A DNA stretch of 64,000 bases. Origin: Puniceibacterium confluentis. GTDB taxonomy: Bacteria > Pseudomonadota > Alphaproteobacteria > Rhodobacterales > Rhodobacteraceae. How positions within the stretch are numbered: the first letter of the stretch is position 1; the number at the start of each line of letters is the position of its first letter. The notes beneath the pieces were generated by a model. The model searched no databases, was not told where the DNA came from, and worked only from the letters and a program-made list of their open reading frames with translations. The stretch covers positions 62,001 to 126,000 of the forward strand of contig NZ_VOJI01000008.1 of NCBI RefSeq assembly GCF_007923445.1, read 5' to 3'. Below, one piece after another: positions 18,369 to 26,962 of the stretch. The translations under genes and the position numbers were made by a program.

Positions 18369-19076
18369 ATGACGATCAAGCGGATCGCACCGCAGCCCTC
18401 GCTGACGCAGATCGTGGCGGATCAGGTCCGCGAGGCGATCATGACCGGTTCCTTCCGGCTGGGCGAGAACATCTCCGAAGACCGGCTGGTTGCCCAGTTC
18501 GGTGTCTCGCGCACGCCGATCCGGGATGCCATGGCGCTGCTGTCCAAGGAAGGACTGGTCGTCGTCCGCCCGAAGAAGGGCAGCTTTGTTTTCGAGACCT
18601 CGCTGTCGGACATCGAACAGCTCTGTGATTACCGTCAGTTCCTGGAAATCGAAGGGGTGCACGCCGCTCTGCGGGTGTCGGCCGAAAGCTATCTCTCGGC
18701 GATGCAGGCCATCCTGAACCGCATGGATGCCGCCATGCGTGAGGCGGACCACCTAGCCTACAGCCTGCTGGACAACGATTTCCACCGGGCGGCGTTCGAA
18801 CATTGCGGCAACAGCTATCTGAGTGATGCCTTCGGTCTGGTTGCCGGGCGCATTTCCGCGCTGCGCTCGAACGTGACGGCCCCCTACGACGCGCGCCGGA
18901 CGGAATCGCTCGAGCAACATCATGCCATGCACGACATGCTGAAGTCGGGGGACATGACGGCGTTCGTCGAACTGTTGGCGCTGCATATCCAGAACACAAA
19001 AGACGTCTATCGCGAGGCGCTTGCCGATGGGCACCTGGGCCCTCCGTCGGGCGAACCGAACACCCGAGAGAACTGA
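18369..19076 (+). CDS. GntR/FCD transcriptional regulator
   Basis: 235 residues. The winged HTH is at about 10-75 (GSFRLGENISEDRLVAQFGV, SRTPIRDAMALL). The FCD ligand domain follows, with the expected metal/ligand histidines in DNDFHRAAFEHCGN, EQHHAMHDML and LLALHI. FCD regulators usually sense an organic acid and act as repressors. It follows the 11493-18218 operon on the same strand after a 150-base gap, so it probably controls that operon. The ATG at 18369 has a poor ribosome-binding site; an upstream GTG in frame is possible. Confidence 0.88.
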   Translation: MTIKRIAPQPSLTQIVADQVREAIMTGSFRLGENISEDRLVAQFGVSRTPIRDAMALLSKEGLVVVRPKKGSFVFETSLSDIEQLCDYRQFLEIEGVHAALRVSAESYLSAMQAILNRMDAAMREADHLAYSLLDNDFHRAAFEHCGNSYLSDAFGLVAGRISALRSNVTAPYDARRTESLEQHHAMHDMLKSGDMTAFVELLALHIQNTKDVYREALADGHLGPPSGEPNTREN

Positions 19077-19248
19077 GCCCGGGCGCATATCCGCAGAGAG
19101 GCGCAGGGCCGCCGACCAATTCTGGTGCCGTGCGGCAACCTAGGGCGTGTCTCAGGATGCCCGGAGGGCGGCCGTTGATCAATATTTCAGTGGCACCGCG
19201 CCGTGGGTCACATTCAAACGGGTGGCCGCCGGTCCGGGCCGCAACCGC

Positions 19249-19983
19249 TCAGAGTTGATCGACCGTCCTCGGAAAGACCGACTGGAACCCTTCGGCGAAT
19301 TTGCAGTCGCGTCCGCCGGACATGCCGCCGGAATTGCGCTTGAAATGATTGGCACGCTGCTGGGCGACGCGGGTGTAGAATTCCCACAGGTGTTCCTGGC
19401 CCTGCATCGCCTCGATTGCGGCCCTTTTCTTGCTCCAGACCGGGGTGATGTCCAGAAACGTGTCGGGTTTCCAGCCCATCTGCTCGGTCTGGTGCGGTTC
19501 GAACAGGTAAAGCTGTGGTGCCGCCAGCACGTTTTCGCCGGGGTTGTGCCCCCAGGCCTGGGCGATCATCCGGCACTCCAGCACCGCGTTGGTCGTGTTC
19601 ATGTGGTCCGTGTTGTAGGGGTCGTATTGCGAATGGCTCAGCATAAAATCCGGCTGCACCTGTCGGATCACGTCGACAATCTTCATCTTGTTTTCGCGGC
19701 TGAAATCCAGGGGGTAGTCACCGAGATCGAGGCAGACAAGCTCGTGTACACCCAGCGCTTCGGCCGCCGTCTCGGCCTCGGCGCGGCGCACGTCCTTGAC
19801 CCGGTCGAGGGTCATGCCCTCTTGTTTCCAGAGTTTCGCGCTTTCACCCCGTTCCCCGAAGGACAGGCAGAGGACCGTTACCTCATAGCCCTGTTCGGCA
19901 TGGAGAGCGATGGCACCGCCGCAGCGCCAGACAAAATCTGCGGCATGAGCGGAAATGACGAGGGCGGTCTTCTTGGCGGGCAT
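19249..19983 (-). CDS. PIG-L-type 4-oxalomesaconate hydratase (GalB-like)
   Basis: 244 residues of the PIG-L/LmbE fold. The usual metal motif is replaced by SAHAADFVWRCGGAI near residue 10, and the protein also carries CLSFGERGESAKLW, SHSQYDPYNTDHMNTT and FEPHQTEQMGW. As I recall the family, this combination marks the GalB group (4-oxalomesaconate hydratase of gallate degradation) and not the sugar deacetylases. It would hydrate 4-oxalomesaconate to 4-carboxy-4-hydroxy-2-oxoadipate. The ATG at 19983 follows AGGAG. It is divergent from a tandem-HTH LysR gene with a LysR box between them. Confidence 0.72.
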   Translation of the reverse strand: MPAKKTALVISAHAADFVWRCGGAIALHAEQGYEVTVLCLSFGERGESAKLWKQEGMTLDRVKDVRRAEAETAAEALGVHELVCLDLGDYPLDFSRENKMKIVDVIRQVQPDFMLSHSQYDPYNTDHMNTTNAVLECRMIAQAWGHNPGENVLAAPQLYLFEPHQTEQMGWKPDTFLDITPVWSKKRAAIEAMQGQEHLWEFYTRVAQQRANHFKRNSGGMSGGRDCKFAEGFQSVFPRTVDQL

Positions 19984-20057
19984 GGGGGGCTCCTGGATTT
20001 TCGCGCATCCTTCCACGTCCCGGCGGCGAACCACCAATTGAATTGCCGTTCCCCGTT

Positions 20058-20072
20058 ATAACTTGTGGCTAT
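20058..20072. promoter_or_regulatory. LysR-type binding box between the GalB-like and LysR genes
   Basis: ATA-ACTTGTGGC-TAT fits the T-N11-A LysR consensus within an ATA-N9-TAT dyad. It lies 75 bases from the GalB-like start and 127 from the LysR start, the normal position for a divergent LysR regulator. Confidence 0.45.
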
Positions 20073-20198
20073 GCCGACCCGCCTGCGTGTATTGGGGCTT
20101 GAGGTTCAGATGCGAAGGCAGGCAGGAACGACGCGGATGCGAGGCAGAGCAGAAACCCGAAGGCCACCGCCTGGCAGAGCGATGTCGGGGCGCAGCCT

Positions 20199-21383
20199 GT
20201 GATCTCGCGCAATCTGCGCCATCTCAGGGTGTTTCTGGCCGTGGCCGAAACCGGGTCGGTCACGCAGGCCGCCGACAGATGCCGCGTCTCGCAACCGGCG
20301 GTGACACAGGCGTTGAACAAGCTCGAACAGAACGCCGGCGGGGCGTTGTTCGACCGAACCCGGCGCGGTTTCTTCACCACGGCGCGTGGCGATGTGCTGC
20401 TGGACCGGGTCCGGCGCGCCTGTGCGATGCTCGACGCAGCGCTCGAAGACGTGTCACCCCGGCTCGTCCTGACCGCGACCTTTGCCCAGCTCAATGCGCT
20501 GATCGCCGTTCGCGAAACCGAGAATTACACGCTGGCGGCCCGACGCCTCAACCTCGCTCAGCCCACCGTGCACCGTGCGGTGTCGCAACTGGAACGCGAA
20601 GCGGGCCGTGCCCTGTTCGAACGGACCTCTTTCGGCATGATCCCTACTCGCCAGGCCCGAAACCTGAGCCTGCGGGCGCAGCTTGCCCTGGCAGAACTGG
20701 ATCAGGCCGACGCCGATCTGGCCGAACTCGACGGTCGCGAGGTCGGACGCATCGTCGTGGGCGCACTGCCGCTGTCGCGTTCGGTCATTCTGCCCCGGGC
20801 GCTGACCCGGTTCCGTACCCGCCGACCGGTGCAGGACATCACGGTGATCGACGGCCTTTACAGCGAACTTCTGAGCGGACTGCGGCGTGGCGACATCGAT
20901 TTCATTCTGGGTGCTCTGCGGGATCCGCTGCCGATTTCGGACGTTGTGCAGGAGCCGCTGTTCAGCGACCGGCTGACAATCGTGTGCCGCCCGGGGCACC
21001 CGCTTGCCGATTGTCCCGGTCTGACTCCCGCAATCCTTGCCCGGATGGCATGGGTGGTGGCGCGCAAGGGCACGCCGACCCGGGCGCAATTTGACGCCTG
21101 TTTTGCCGACGGCGCCGCCCCTGCCAGCATCATCGAAACAGGCTCTGTCCTGCTTCTGCGCGAAATCCTTCTGGGGAGCGATCACCTTGGCTGTATCTCG
21201 ACCGCCCAGGCGGACGCCGAGATTTCAAAGGGTCTGCTGGCCCGCATGAGTGTCGACGTGGACTGGGACAGGCGGCCCATCGGGCTGACCACCCGTGCGG
21301 GGTGGGTGCCCACCCGGGGCCAGGCGCTGTTGCTCGACCTGATCCGTGAGGCGGCAACCGAGGCGCGGCAGGAAAAAGGCTGA
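20199..21383 (+). CDS. LysR-type regulator with two tandem HTH domains
   Basis: 394 residues. Two well-formed LysR winged HTH domains are in tandem. The first, at about 4-63, has LRHLRVFLAVAETGSVTQA and VSQPAVTQALNKLEQ. The second, at about 90-150, has FAQLNALIAVRETENYTLA and LAQPTVHRAVSQLERE. An effector domain begins near 180 (GRIVVGALPLSRSVILPRAL). Both HTH copies look intact, unlike the more diverged second copy in the 6656-7984 gene. The GTG at 20199 starts directly before the first HTH. It is divergent from the GalB-like gene and probably its activator. Confidence 0.9.
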   Translation: MISRNLRHLRVFLAVAETGSVTQAADRCRVSQPAVTQALNKLEQNAGGALFDRTRRGFFTTARGDVLLDRVRRACAMLDAALEDVSPRLVLTATFAQLNALIAVRETENYTLAARRLNLAQPTVHRAVSQLEREAGRALFERTSFGMIPTRQARNLSLRAQLALAELDQADADLAELDGREVGRIVVGALPLSRSVILPRALTRFRTRRPVQDITVIDGLYSELLSGLRRGDIDFILGALRDPLPISDVVQEPLFSDRLTIVCRPGHPLADCPGLTPAILARMAWVVARKGTPTRAQFDACFADGAAPASIIETGSVLLLREILLGSDHLGCISTAQADAEISKGLLARMSVDVDWDRRPIGLTTRAGWVPTRGQALLLDLIREAATEARQEKG

Positions 21384-21588
21384 CTTTTTCGTATCTTGAT
21401 GGACTTGCACCGGCAACATGGCGGTCTGCGCGCTCACCCGGGTCGGCGCGGGGACAGGCCGCGTTTCAGCCTTGAGCGGTGTCTGCGTTCGCGATGCTGC
21501 ATAGCAGCATCCCGCTTTTGTCGGTTGTTCCGGGTCGCCACCTCGCCGATTTATACTGCAACAGAAACATTCTTCGAGGAGGCCTGAA

Positions 21589-21813
21589 ATGGCTCATCTC
21601 AATACCGTCTCCGCTCCCTTCCGCCCGGTTCATTTCGCAACTCTGCACAGCGCCCGCGCCGTGCTGTCCGGCCTCTGGCAGCGCAATTCGCTGGTCCGGA
21701 AAACCGAGCGCGAACTGTCGGCGCTGTCTGACCGCAACCTTGCCGATCTCGGCATCTCGCGGTCCGGCATTCCTGCGCTGGCGCGCAAGACTGTCCAGCA
21801 ATCGGGCTTTTAA
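21589..21813 (+). CDS. DUF1127 small protein
   Basis: 74 residues. The C-terminal half (LSALSDRNLADLGISRSGI) is the DUF1127 motif, common in multiple copies in alphaproteobacteria. The start follows GAGGAGG. Some relatives are RNA-binding or phosphate-response mini-proteins; the role here is unknown. Confidence 0.85.
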   Translation: MAHLNTVSAPFRPVHFATLHSARAVLSGLWQRNSLVRKTERELSALSDRNLADLGISRSGIPALARKTVQQSGF

Positions 21814-21860
21814 TTTCTGGCGACAACGTATTGCCGCATGGATGACCAAAGGAAACCATC

Positions 21861-22049
21861 ATGGAAACAGTGACCAACCACCCGCCGGTGCGCCTATTCG
21901 GCGTGTCTCTGAGCTTTGTGTCAAAACTTGCTGCAGCTTTCCGCTGGGCGCGAGCCGTTCAGGATGAGTGCGACCGCTGGGAAACGTCTGGCCGCCGCCT
22001 CGATGGGCCGACCATTGTCCGGATCGTGGACAGGGTGAACGCCGCTTAG
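21861..22049 (+). CDS. Hypothetical 62-residue protein
   Basis: A short frame with a good AAAGGA site eight bases before the ATG, 47 bases after the DUF1127 gene and on the same strand. The sequence (FVSKLAAAFRWARAVQDECD) looks amphipathic and has no domain I recognise. It may be a small partner of the DUF1127 protein or chance. Confidence 0.45.
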   Translation: METVTNHPPVRLFGVSLSFVSKLAAAFRWARAVQDECDRWETSGRRLDGPTIVRIVDRVNAA

Positions 22050-22078
22050 GCGCACCCTGCCCTGTTTCGGCGCGGTGG

Positions 22079-23602
22079 TCAGCTCTCGGCCAACTGGAAG
22101 ATCTGTCGGTAGCGGTCGCGCAACTGGTTTTTCTGAACCTTGCCCATCGCGTTGCGCGGCAACGACTCTACAATCTCGACCCGCTGCGGCCGCTTGAACC
22201 GGGCCAGATCCCGATCAACCGCCGCTTTGATCCTGACCAGATCCAGCGCCGCGCCCGGCTGCGGCACCAGCACCGCCACAACGCTTTCGCCAAAATCCGG
22301 GTGCGGGACGCCGATCACCGCGCTTTCCTGCACCCCGTCCAGGGCATCCAGAAACAACTCGATTTCTTTCGGGTAGATGTTGTAGCCGCCGGAAATGATC
22401 AGATCCTTGCTGCGGCCGACGATGCAGACATAACCGTCGGCGTCGATCTGCGCCAGGTCACCGGTGATAAAGTATCCGTCCGCCCGCAACTCCTCGGCAG
22501 TTTTTTCCGGCATCCGCCAATACCCCTTGAACACATTCGGCCCGCGCACTTCCAGCACGCCGATCTCTCCCCGCGGCAAGGTGGCCCCGGTTTCCGGATC
22601 GCAGACCTTGACTTCGACACCCGGCAAGGCAAAGCCCACCGTGCCGGCGCGACGCTCGCCCTCGTAGGGATTCGAGGTGTTCATGCTGGTTTCCGTCATG
22701 CCGTAGCGTTCGAGAATCCGGTGGCCGGTGCGCGCCTGAAACCGCTCGTGGGTTTCGGCCAACAGCGGCGCGGATCCCGAGATGAACACCCGCATGTGGC
22801 GGGTCAGAGCCCGATCAAAGCGCGGATCGTCCAGAAGCCGGGTGTAGAAGGTCGGCACGCCCATCATCGCAGTCGCTTCGGGAAGCCCGGCGAGCACTGT
22901 GTCCAGATCGAACCTGGGCAGAAAGATCATCGCCCCGCCCGCGAGCAGCATCACGTTGGTGGCCACAAACAGACCGTGGCTGTGAAAGATCGGCAGCGCA
23001 TGCAACAGAACGTCGTCCGCGGTAAAGTGCCAGCCTTCGACCAGCGACTGGGCGTTTGACAGCAAATTGCGGTGGGTCAGCATCGCGCCCTTGGACCGAC
23101 CCGTGGTGCCCGAGGTATAGAGCAGCGCGGCAAGGTCGTCCTCGCCCCGCGCCACGGTATCAAACACGGGATCCTGCAATGCCGCCAGATCCGCAAGCGT
23201 GCCGCTGCCGTCACCCGCAAGTGTCTGCAACGGGCAGCCGTTCGCGTCGGCGATGGCCGTCAAGTCCTGCGCTTCTTCGGGATCGCAGACAAACAGCGCG
23301 GCGCCGCTGTCGCCGACAAAATACGCCAGTTCTGCCGCTGTGTAGGCTGTGTTCAGTGGCAAGAACACAGCCCCCGCCTGCACGCACCCGGCATAGAGCG
23401 CCAGCGCCGCTGCCGACTTCTGGATGTGCACCGCGACGCGGTCACCCGGCCTCACACCCAGCGAAGTCAGCGCATTGGCAAGGCGTGCCGCCTGGTTCAG
23501 AAAATCGGAATGGGTGGTGATCCCGCCGCCCGGGTGGCGGAGAAACACGGTGTCGCGGCCGGAATGCGGGGCGAAAAGAGCGTCGAACAACGGGTTGGTC
23601 AT
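22079..23602 (-). CDS. matB: Malonyl-CoA synthetase (MatB)
   Basis: 507 residues of the ANL adenylate-forming superfamily. It has the P-loop YTSGTTGRSKGAM near 160, the A5 region ERYGMTETSMNTSNPYEGER, GYNIYPKEIE, and the catalytic lysine in PRNAMGKVQKNQL. The NPYEGERR segment after the TET motif matches the MatB group, which makes malonyl-CoA from malonate, CoA and ATP. The GntR gene just upstream on the same strand fits the matR-mat arrangement. No malonyl-CoA decarboxylase (MatA) of the classical type is nearby. Other short-chain dicarboxylate CoA ligases are possible. Confidence 0.82.
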   Translation of the reverse strand: MTNPLFDALFAPHSGRDTVFLRHPGGGITTHSDFLNQAARLANALTSLGVRPGDRVAVHIQKSAAALALYAGCVQAGAVFLPLNTAYTAAELAYFVGDSGAALFVCDPEEAQDLTAIADANGCPLQTLAGDGSGTLADLAALQDPVFDTVARGEDDLAALLYTSGTTGRSKGAMLTHRNLLSNAQSLVEGWHFTADDVLLHALPIFHSHGLFVATNVMLLAGGAMIFLPRFDLDTVLAGLPEATAMMGVPTFYTRLLDDPRFDRALTRHMRVFISGSAPLLAETHERFQARTGHRILERYGMTETSMNTSNPYEGERRAGTVGFALPGVEVKVCDPETGATLPRGEIGVLEVRGPNVFKGYWRMPEKTAEELRADGYFITGDLAQIDADGYVCIVGRSKDLIISGGYNIYPKEIELFLDALDGVQESAVIGVPHPDFGESVVAVLVPQPGAALDLVRIKAAVDRDLARFKRPQRVEIVESLPRNAMGKVQKNQLRDRYRQIFQLAES

Positions 23603-23630
23603 GGGGTCCCTCAGGTCTGTCGGCAGGCAA

Positions 23631-24329
23631 TCATCCGGTCGGGTCCGTATCCTGCTCCGCGATGGTCATGTACCGGGCAAAGCCCGCACTGATGTGGTGA
23701 TGCGCGGCGGTTCTGGCGCCTTCGACGTCGCCGGCAACCACCGCTGCGGTGATGGCGCGATGCTCTTCCAGCGACCGGTCCATGTTGGTCGGCACCGACA
23801 GGCCCTTGCGGCGATACATGTGCATTTCCTTGACCAGGTTGTCGTAGATCATCTTGGCCTTGTGATTGCCCGCGCCGTGCAGCAGCAGATCATGGAATTC
23901 AATGTTGAGCGCATAGTACCGCGCGCTGTCGGCCCGGTCCGCGGCGGCCTGCATCTGCGTCAGGTTGCGCTCCAGAGATTTGGGCAAGGTGCGTTCGCTG
24001 CCTTCCCTGACGCATCGCGCCGAGGCCGCGCAGGCCATGGCGAACACCGCGCCGCGCAGATCATAGAGGTTGCGCACTTCAGCGAGGGTCGTCTTGTGCA
24101 CATAGGCGCCGCGATTGGCGATCAGGTCGATCAACCCGGAATCCGCCAGCGACCTGATCGCTTCGCGCACCGTGCCGCGGCTGACTCCCATCGCATTGGA
24201 CAGCGCCAGTTCGTTCATCTTTTCGCCGCCCGCTAGGTCGCCCTCGACGATCATCCGCTCGAGTTCCAGGCGGACTTCGCCCGCCAGCGTCACACGTCGG
24301 TGCCCTATGGATTGTCCGGTCATGGTCAT
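23631..24329 (-). CDS. GntR/FCD regulator (MatR-like by position)
   Basis: 232 residues. HTH at about 15-75 (GGEKMNELALSNAMGVSRG, TVREAIRSLADSG) and an FCD domain with NIEFHDLLLHGAGN, EEHRAIT and HHHISAG. It is co-directional with matB (28-base gap) and divergent from the CoA-transferase operon, so it could control both. The start is the ATG at 24329; a second ATG at 24323 is equally possible. Confidence 0.88.
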   Translation of the reverse strand: MTMTGQSIGHRRVTLAGEVRLELERMIVEGDLAGGEKMNELALSNAMGVSRGTVREAIRSLADSGLIDLIANRGAYVHKTTLAEVRNLYDLRGAVFAMACAASARCVREGSERTLPKSLERNLTQMQAAADRADSARYYALNIEFHDLLLHGAGNHKAKMIYDNLVKEMHMYRRKGLSVPTNMDRSLEEHRAITAAVVAGDVEGARTAAHHHISAGFARYMTIAEQDTDPTG

Positions 24330-24358
24330 GAACTTTCTTGGTCCGATTTGCGCAATTT

Positions 24359-24366
24359 TGTCAACA
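24359..24366. promoter_or_regulatory. TGTCAACA core in the matR/CoA-transferase divergent region
   Basis: TGT-CA-ACA in an AT-rich stretch, 30 bases upstream of the GntR start. The same eight bases form the centre of the better palindrome at 33130-33145 in front of another FCD-GntR gene. Candidate operator. Confidence 0.4.
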
Positions 24367-24442
24367 TTTAACATTCTTATTGTCATGAGAGGGAGCATGA
24401 CCTAAAGCTTATAACAGCAGATCTTCCCTGAGAGGAGCCAGC

Positions 24443-25666
24443 ATGTCACAGCCTGCGGAACCTGTACCCGACAACATGTCCGGGGCCCCGAGTCCCGGGA
24501 AAGCGGCCCTGGCCGGACTGCGGGTTCTTGACCTCACACGCGTCAGATCGGGGCCCACCTGCGTGCGGCAACTGGCGGACTGGGGCGCGGATGTGATCAA
24601 GATCGAGGCCCCCGTGGACACCGCCCAGTTCGGCGGCCCGCGGTCCGGCCCCGATTTTCAGAATTTGCATCGCAACAAGCGCAGCCTGACTCTGGACCTC
24701 AAGACCGCCGCCGGGCTGGACGCGTTCCGCAAGCTGGCAGACAGCGCCGATGTGATCGTCGAAAATTTCCGCCCCGACGTAAAGAACCGTCTCGGCATTG
24801 ATTACGACACGCTGTCCAGAACCAATGCGCGGCTGGTCTACGCCTCGATCTCGGGGTTCGGACAGGACGGCCCGTTGGCCGATCGCCCGGGGTTTGACCA
24901 GATCGCGCAGGGCATGGGCGGGCTCATGTCGATCACCGGCGAACCGGGGGCGGGCCCGATGCGCGCGGGCATCCCGATCGCGGATCTGTGCGCCGGGTTG
25001 TTCGCGGCTCAGGGCATTCTGATTGCGCTGTTTGAAAGGGCACAATCCGGCAAGGGACAGTGGGTGCAGACGTCGCTGTTGCAGGCACAGGTGTTCATGC
25101 TGGATTTTCAGGCCGCACGCTTTCTGATGGATGGCGTGGTGCCCGGACAGGCCGGCAACAACCATCCGACATCCATTCCCACCGGGGTGTTCAGGACCAG
25201 TGACGGCCACATGAACATCGCCGTGACCGGCAACACCATCTGGGCCAAGTTCTGCGAGGTGATGGACCGCCCTGACTGGCACGATGACGCCCGCTACGCC
25301 ACCGCGCCGGCCAGGTCCGAGCATCGCGACGCACTGGGGAAAGAGATAGAGGCGATCACCCTCACCCGCGCGACCGCCGACTGGATCACGTTGTTCACCA
25401 AGGCAGGCGTCCCCGCCGGAGAGATCAATGACATCGGCCAGGTCTTTGCCAGTGAGCAGGTCCGTCATCTGGGCCTTGCCCAGCCCTTTGTCAGTCAGGA
25501 ACGCGGTGCGACCGAACTCGTCGGCCAGCCCATCCTGATGAGCCGCACGCCCAGTCGCATCGCCTCACCGCCACCGACCGCCGGGCAGCACAGCGCCGAA
25601 ATTCTCACGGAAATCGGCCTGAGCCGCGACGAGATTGCCGAAATGAAAGCCTCGGGTGCAACCTGA
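24443..25666 (+). CDS. CaiB/BaiF family (class III) CoA transferase
   Basis: 407 residues. It has the family opening LRVLDLTRVRSGPTCVRQLA, GADVIKIE, the NKRSLTLDLK segment, and GIPIADLCAG near residue 180, where the catalytic aspartate of formyl-CoA-transferase-type enzymes lies. It should move CoA between organic acids without ATP. It is first in a four-gene operon with a crotonase, a thioesterase and a PLP enzyme, and its start follows AGAGGAG. Acyl group unknown; malonyl or succinyl are the obvious donors to test. Confidence 0.9.
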   Translation: MSQPAEPVPDNMSGAPSPGKAALAGLRVLDLTRVRSGPTCVRQLADWGADVIKIEAPVDTAQFGGPRSGPDFQNLHRNKRSLTLDLKTAAGLDAFRKLADSADVIVENFRPDVKNRLGIDYDTLSRTNARLVYASISGFGQDGPLADRPGFDQIAQGMGGLMSITGEPGAGPMRAGIPIADLCAGLFAAQGILIALFERAQSGKGQWVQTSLLQAQVFMLDFQAARFLMDGVVPGQAGNNHPTSIPTGVFRTSDGHMNIAVTGNTIWAKFCEVMDRPDWHDDARYATAPARSEHRDALGKEIEAITLTRATADWITLFTKAGVPAGEINDIGQVFASEQVRHLGLAQPFVSQERGATELVGQPILMSRTPSRIASPPPTAGQHSAEILTEIGLSRDEIAEMKASGAT

Positions 25667-25690
25667 AAGATCAAGAAAGCTGACACTGCC

Positions 25691-26476
25691 ATGACCGACA
25701 AGATCCTCACAGAACAGTCGGGCGAAATTGCCCGCATCATTTTCAACCAGCCGGAAAAGCGAAATGCCGTCTCGCTCGAGATGTGGGAGGCGGTCGAAGC
25801 GGCCGTCACCCGCTTTGCGGCTGACGACAGCGTCCGCATCCTCATTCTGTCCGGCGCGGGCGGCAAGGCATTCGTTTCGGGTGCCGACGTGTCGAAGTTC
25901 GAAACCGAGCGCGCCAGCGCCGAGGCCGTGGCCCATTACAACGCCGCGACCAAGCGCGTCTATGACCTGGTCGAAGCCTTTCCCAAGCCGACAATCGCCC
26001 AGATCGACGGTTTCTGCGTCGGCGGCGGCGTCGCGCTGTCGCTGTGCTGCGATCTGCGGATCTGCGGCGAGGGATCGAACTTTGCGGTGCCCGCGGCGAA
26101 ACTTGGGCTCGGGTACGGGTATGCAGGGCTCAAGCGGCTGGTTGATGTGGTTGGTCCGTCCTTTGCCAAGGAAATCTTCTATACCGCCCGCCGGTTCAAC
26201 GCCGAAGAGGCGCGCAGCATGGGTCTTGTCAATCGCGTGGTCGAGGACAGCAAGGTGGCCGAAGCCGCCGAAGAGACGGCAAAGATGATCGCCGCCAATG
26301 CCCCGATGACGGTGGAGTCGGTGAAATACATCGTCGGCCAGACGCTTCTGCCCGAAAGTGAAACCAACCTGGCAGAGTGTGACGCACGGGTGAAGGCCTG
26401 CTTTGACAGCCAGGACTATATCGAAGGCCGCCGCGCCTTTCTTGAGAAACGCAAACCCAATTTCGTGGGGGCCTGA
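25691..26476 (+). CDS. Crotonase-superfamily enzyme lacking both hydratase glutamates
   Basis: 261 residues with the crotonase oxyanion-hole segments SGADVSKFE and CVGGGVALSLCCDLRIC. The two catalytic glutamates of classical enoyl-CoA hydratases are alanines here (Ala115 in GGGVAL, Ala135 in VPAAKLG), so simple hydration is unlikely. A tyrosine at 142 (LGLGYGYAG) lies where methylmalonyl-CoA decarboxylase (YgfG/ScpB) has its active-site Tyr, though that enzyme's His is not matched. Decarboxylation of malonyl- or methylmalonyl-CoA, or an isomerase role, would fit the matB neighbour. Its stop overlaps the next start (TGATG). Confidence 0.85.
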   Translation: MTDKILTEQSGEIARIIFNQPEKRNAVSLEMWEAVEAAVTRFAADDSVRILILSGAGGKAFVSGADVSKFETERASAEAVAHYNAATKRVYDLVEAFPKPTIAQIDGFCVGGGVALSLCCDLRICGEGSNFAVPAAKLGLGYGYAGLKRLVDVVGPSFAKEIFYTARRFNAEEARSMGLVNRVVEDSKVAEAAEETAKMIAANAPMTVESVKYIVGQTLLPESETNLAECDARVKACFDSQDYIEGRRAFLEKRKPNFVGA

Positions 26477-26946
26477 TGACGGACACAGCGCCCAGGCGTC
26501 TGGACGAAGACGCCGCCCGCGCCCATTTCGAAACCGCGCTTGCCGGGCACGCACAGGCCTTTGAGACATTCTTCTTCGCGCGCTTCCTGGGCCTGAGCTT
26601 TGAATATCTGCCACCAGAGGCGCCCGACGCCGAAAAGGACAGCTGCCGCCTGACGTTCGAGGTGACGGACCTGCTCAGAAACCCGCAGGGGTCGCTGCAC
26701 GGAGGTGCGATGGCCTCGGCAATGGACATCTCGATGGGACACCTCGTCAACAAGGTCGCAGGCCCCGGCGCCACAATCGAAATGAAAGTGCAGTTCATGC
26801 GACCGGTGTTGTCCGGCACCGTCACCTGCGAGGGTCGGTTCACCAAGCGCGGGCGCAGCCTGTCGTTCATGGAAAGCCACCTGTACGGCCCTGACGGCAA
26901 ACTTGCCGCGCAATGCACCGCAACCTGGAAGATGCCCAATTCCTGA
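26476..26946 (+). CDS. PaaI-family hotdog acyl-CoA thioesterase
   Basis: 156 residues. The hotdog core includes NPQGSLHGGAMASAMDISMG, with the HGG and Asp typical of PaaI/YbgC-type thioesterases, then a KVQFMRPV strand. It would release CoA from an acyl-CoA made by the preceding enzymes. It overlaps the crotonase stop by one base. Confidence 0.85.
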   Translation: MTDTAPRRLDEDAARAHFETALAGHAQAFETFFFARFLGLSFEYLPPEAPDAEKDSCRLTFEVTDLLRNPQGSLHGGAMASAMDISMGHLVNKVAGPGATIEMKVQFMRPVLSGTVTCEGRFTKRGRSLSFMESHLYGPDGKLAAQCTATWKMPNS

Positions 26947-26962
26947 CGTCAAAGGATAACTG

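Noticed and set aside
18330-18752. Minus-strand frame opposite the GntR gene
   Set aside because: Shadow of the HTH-coding region; no independent signals.
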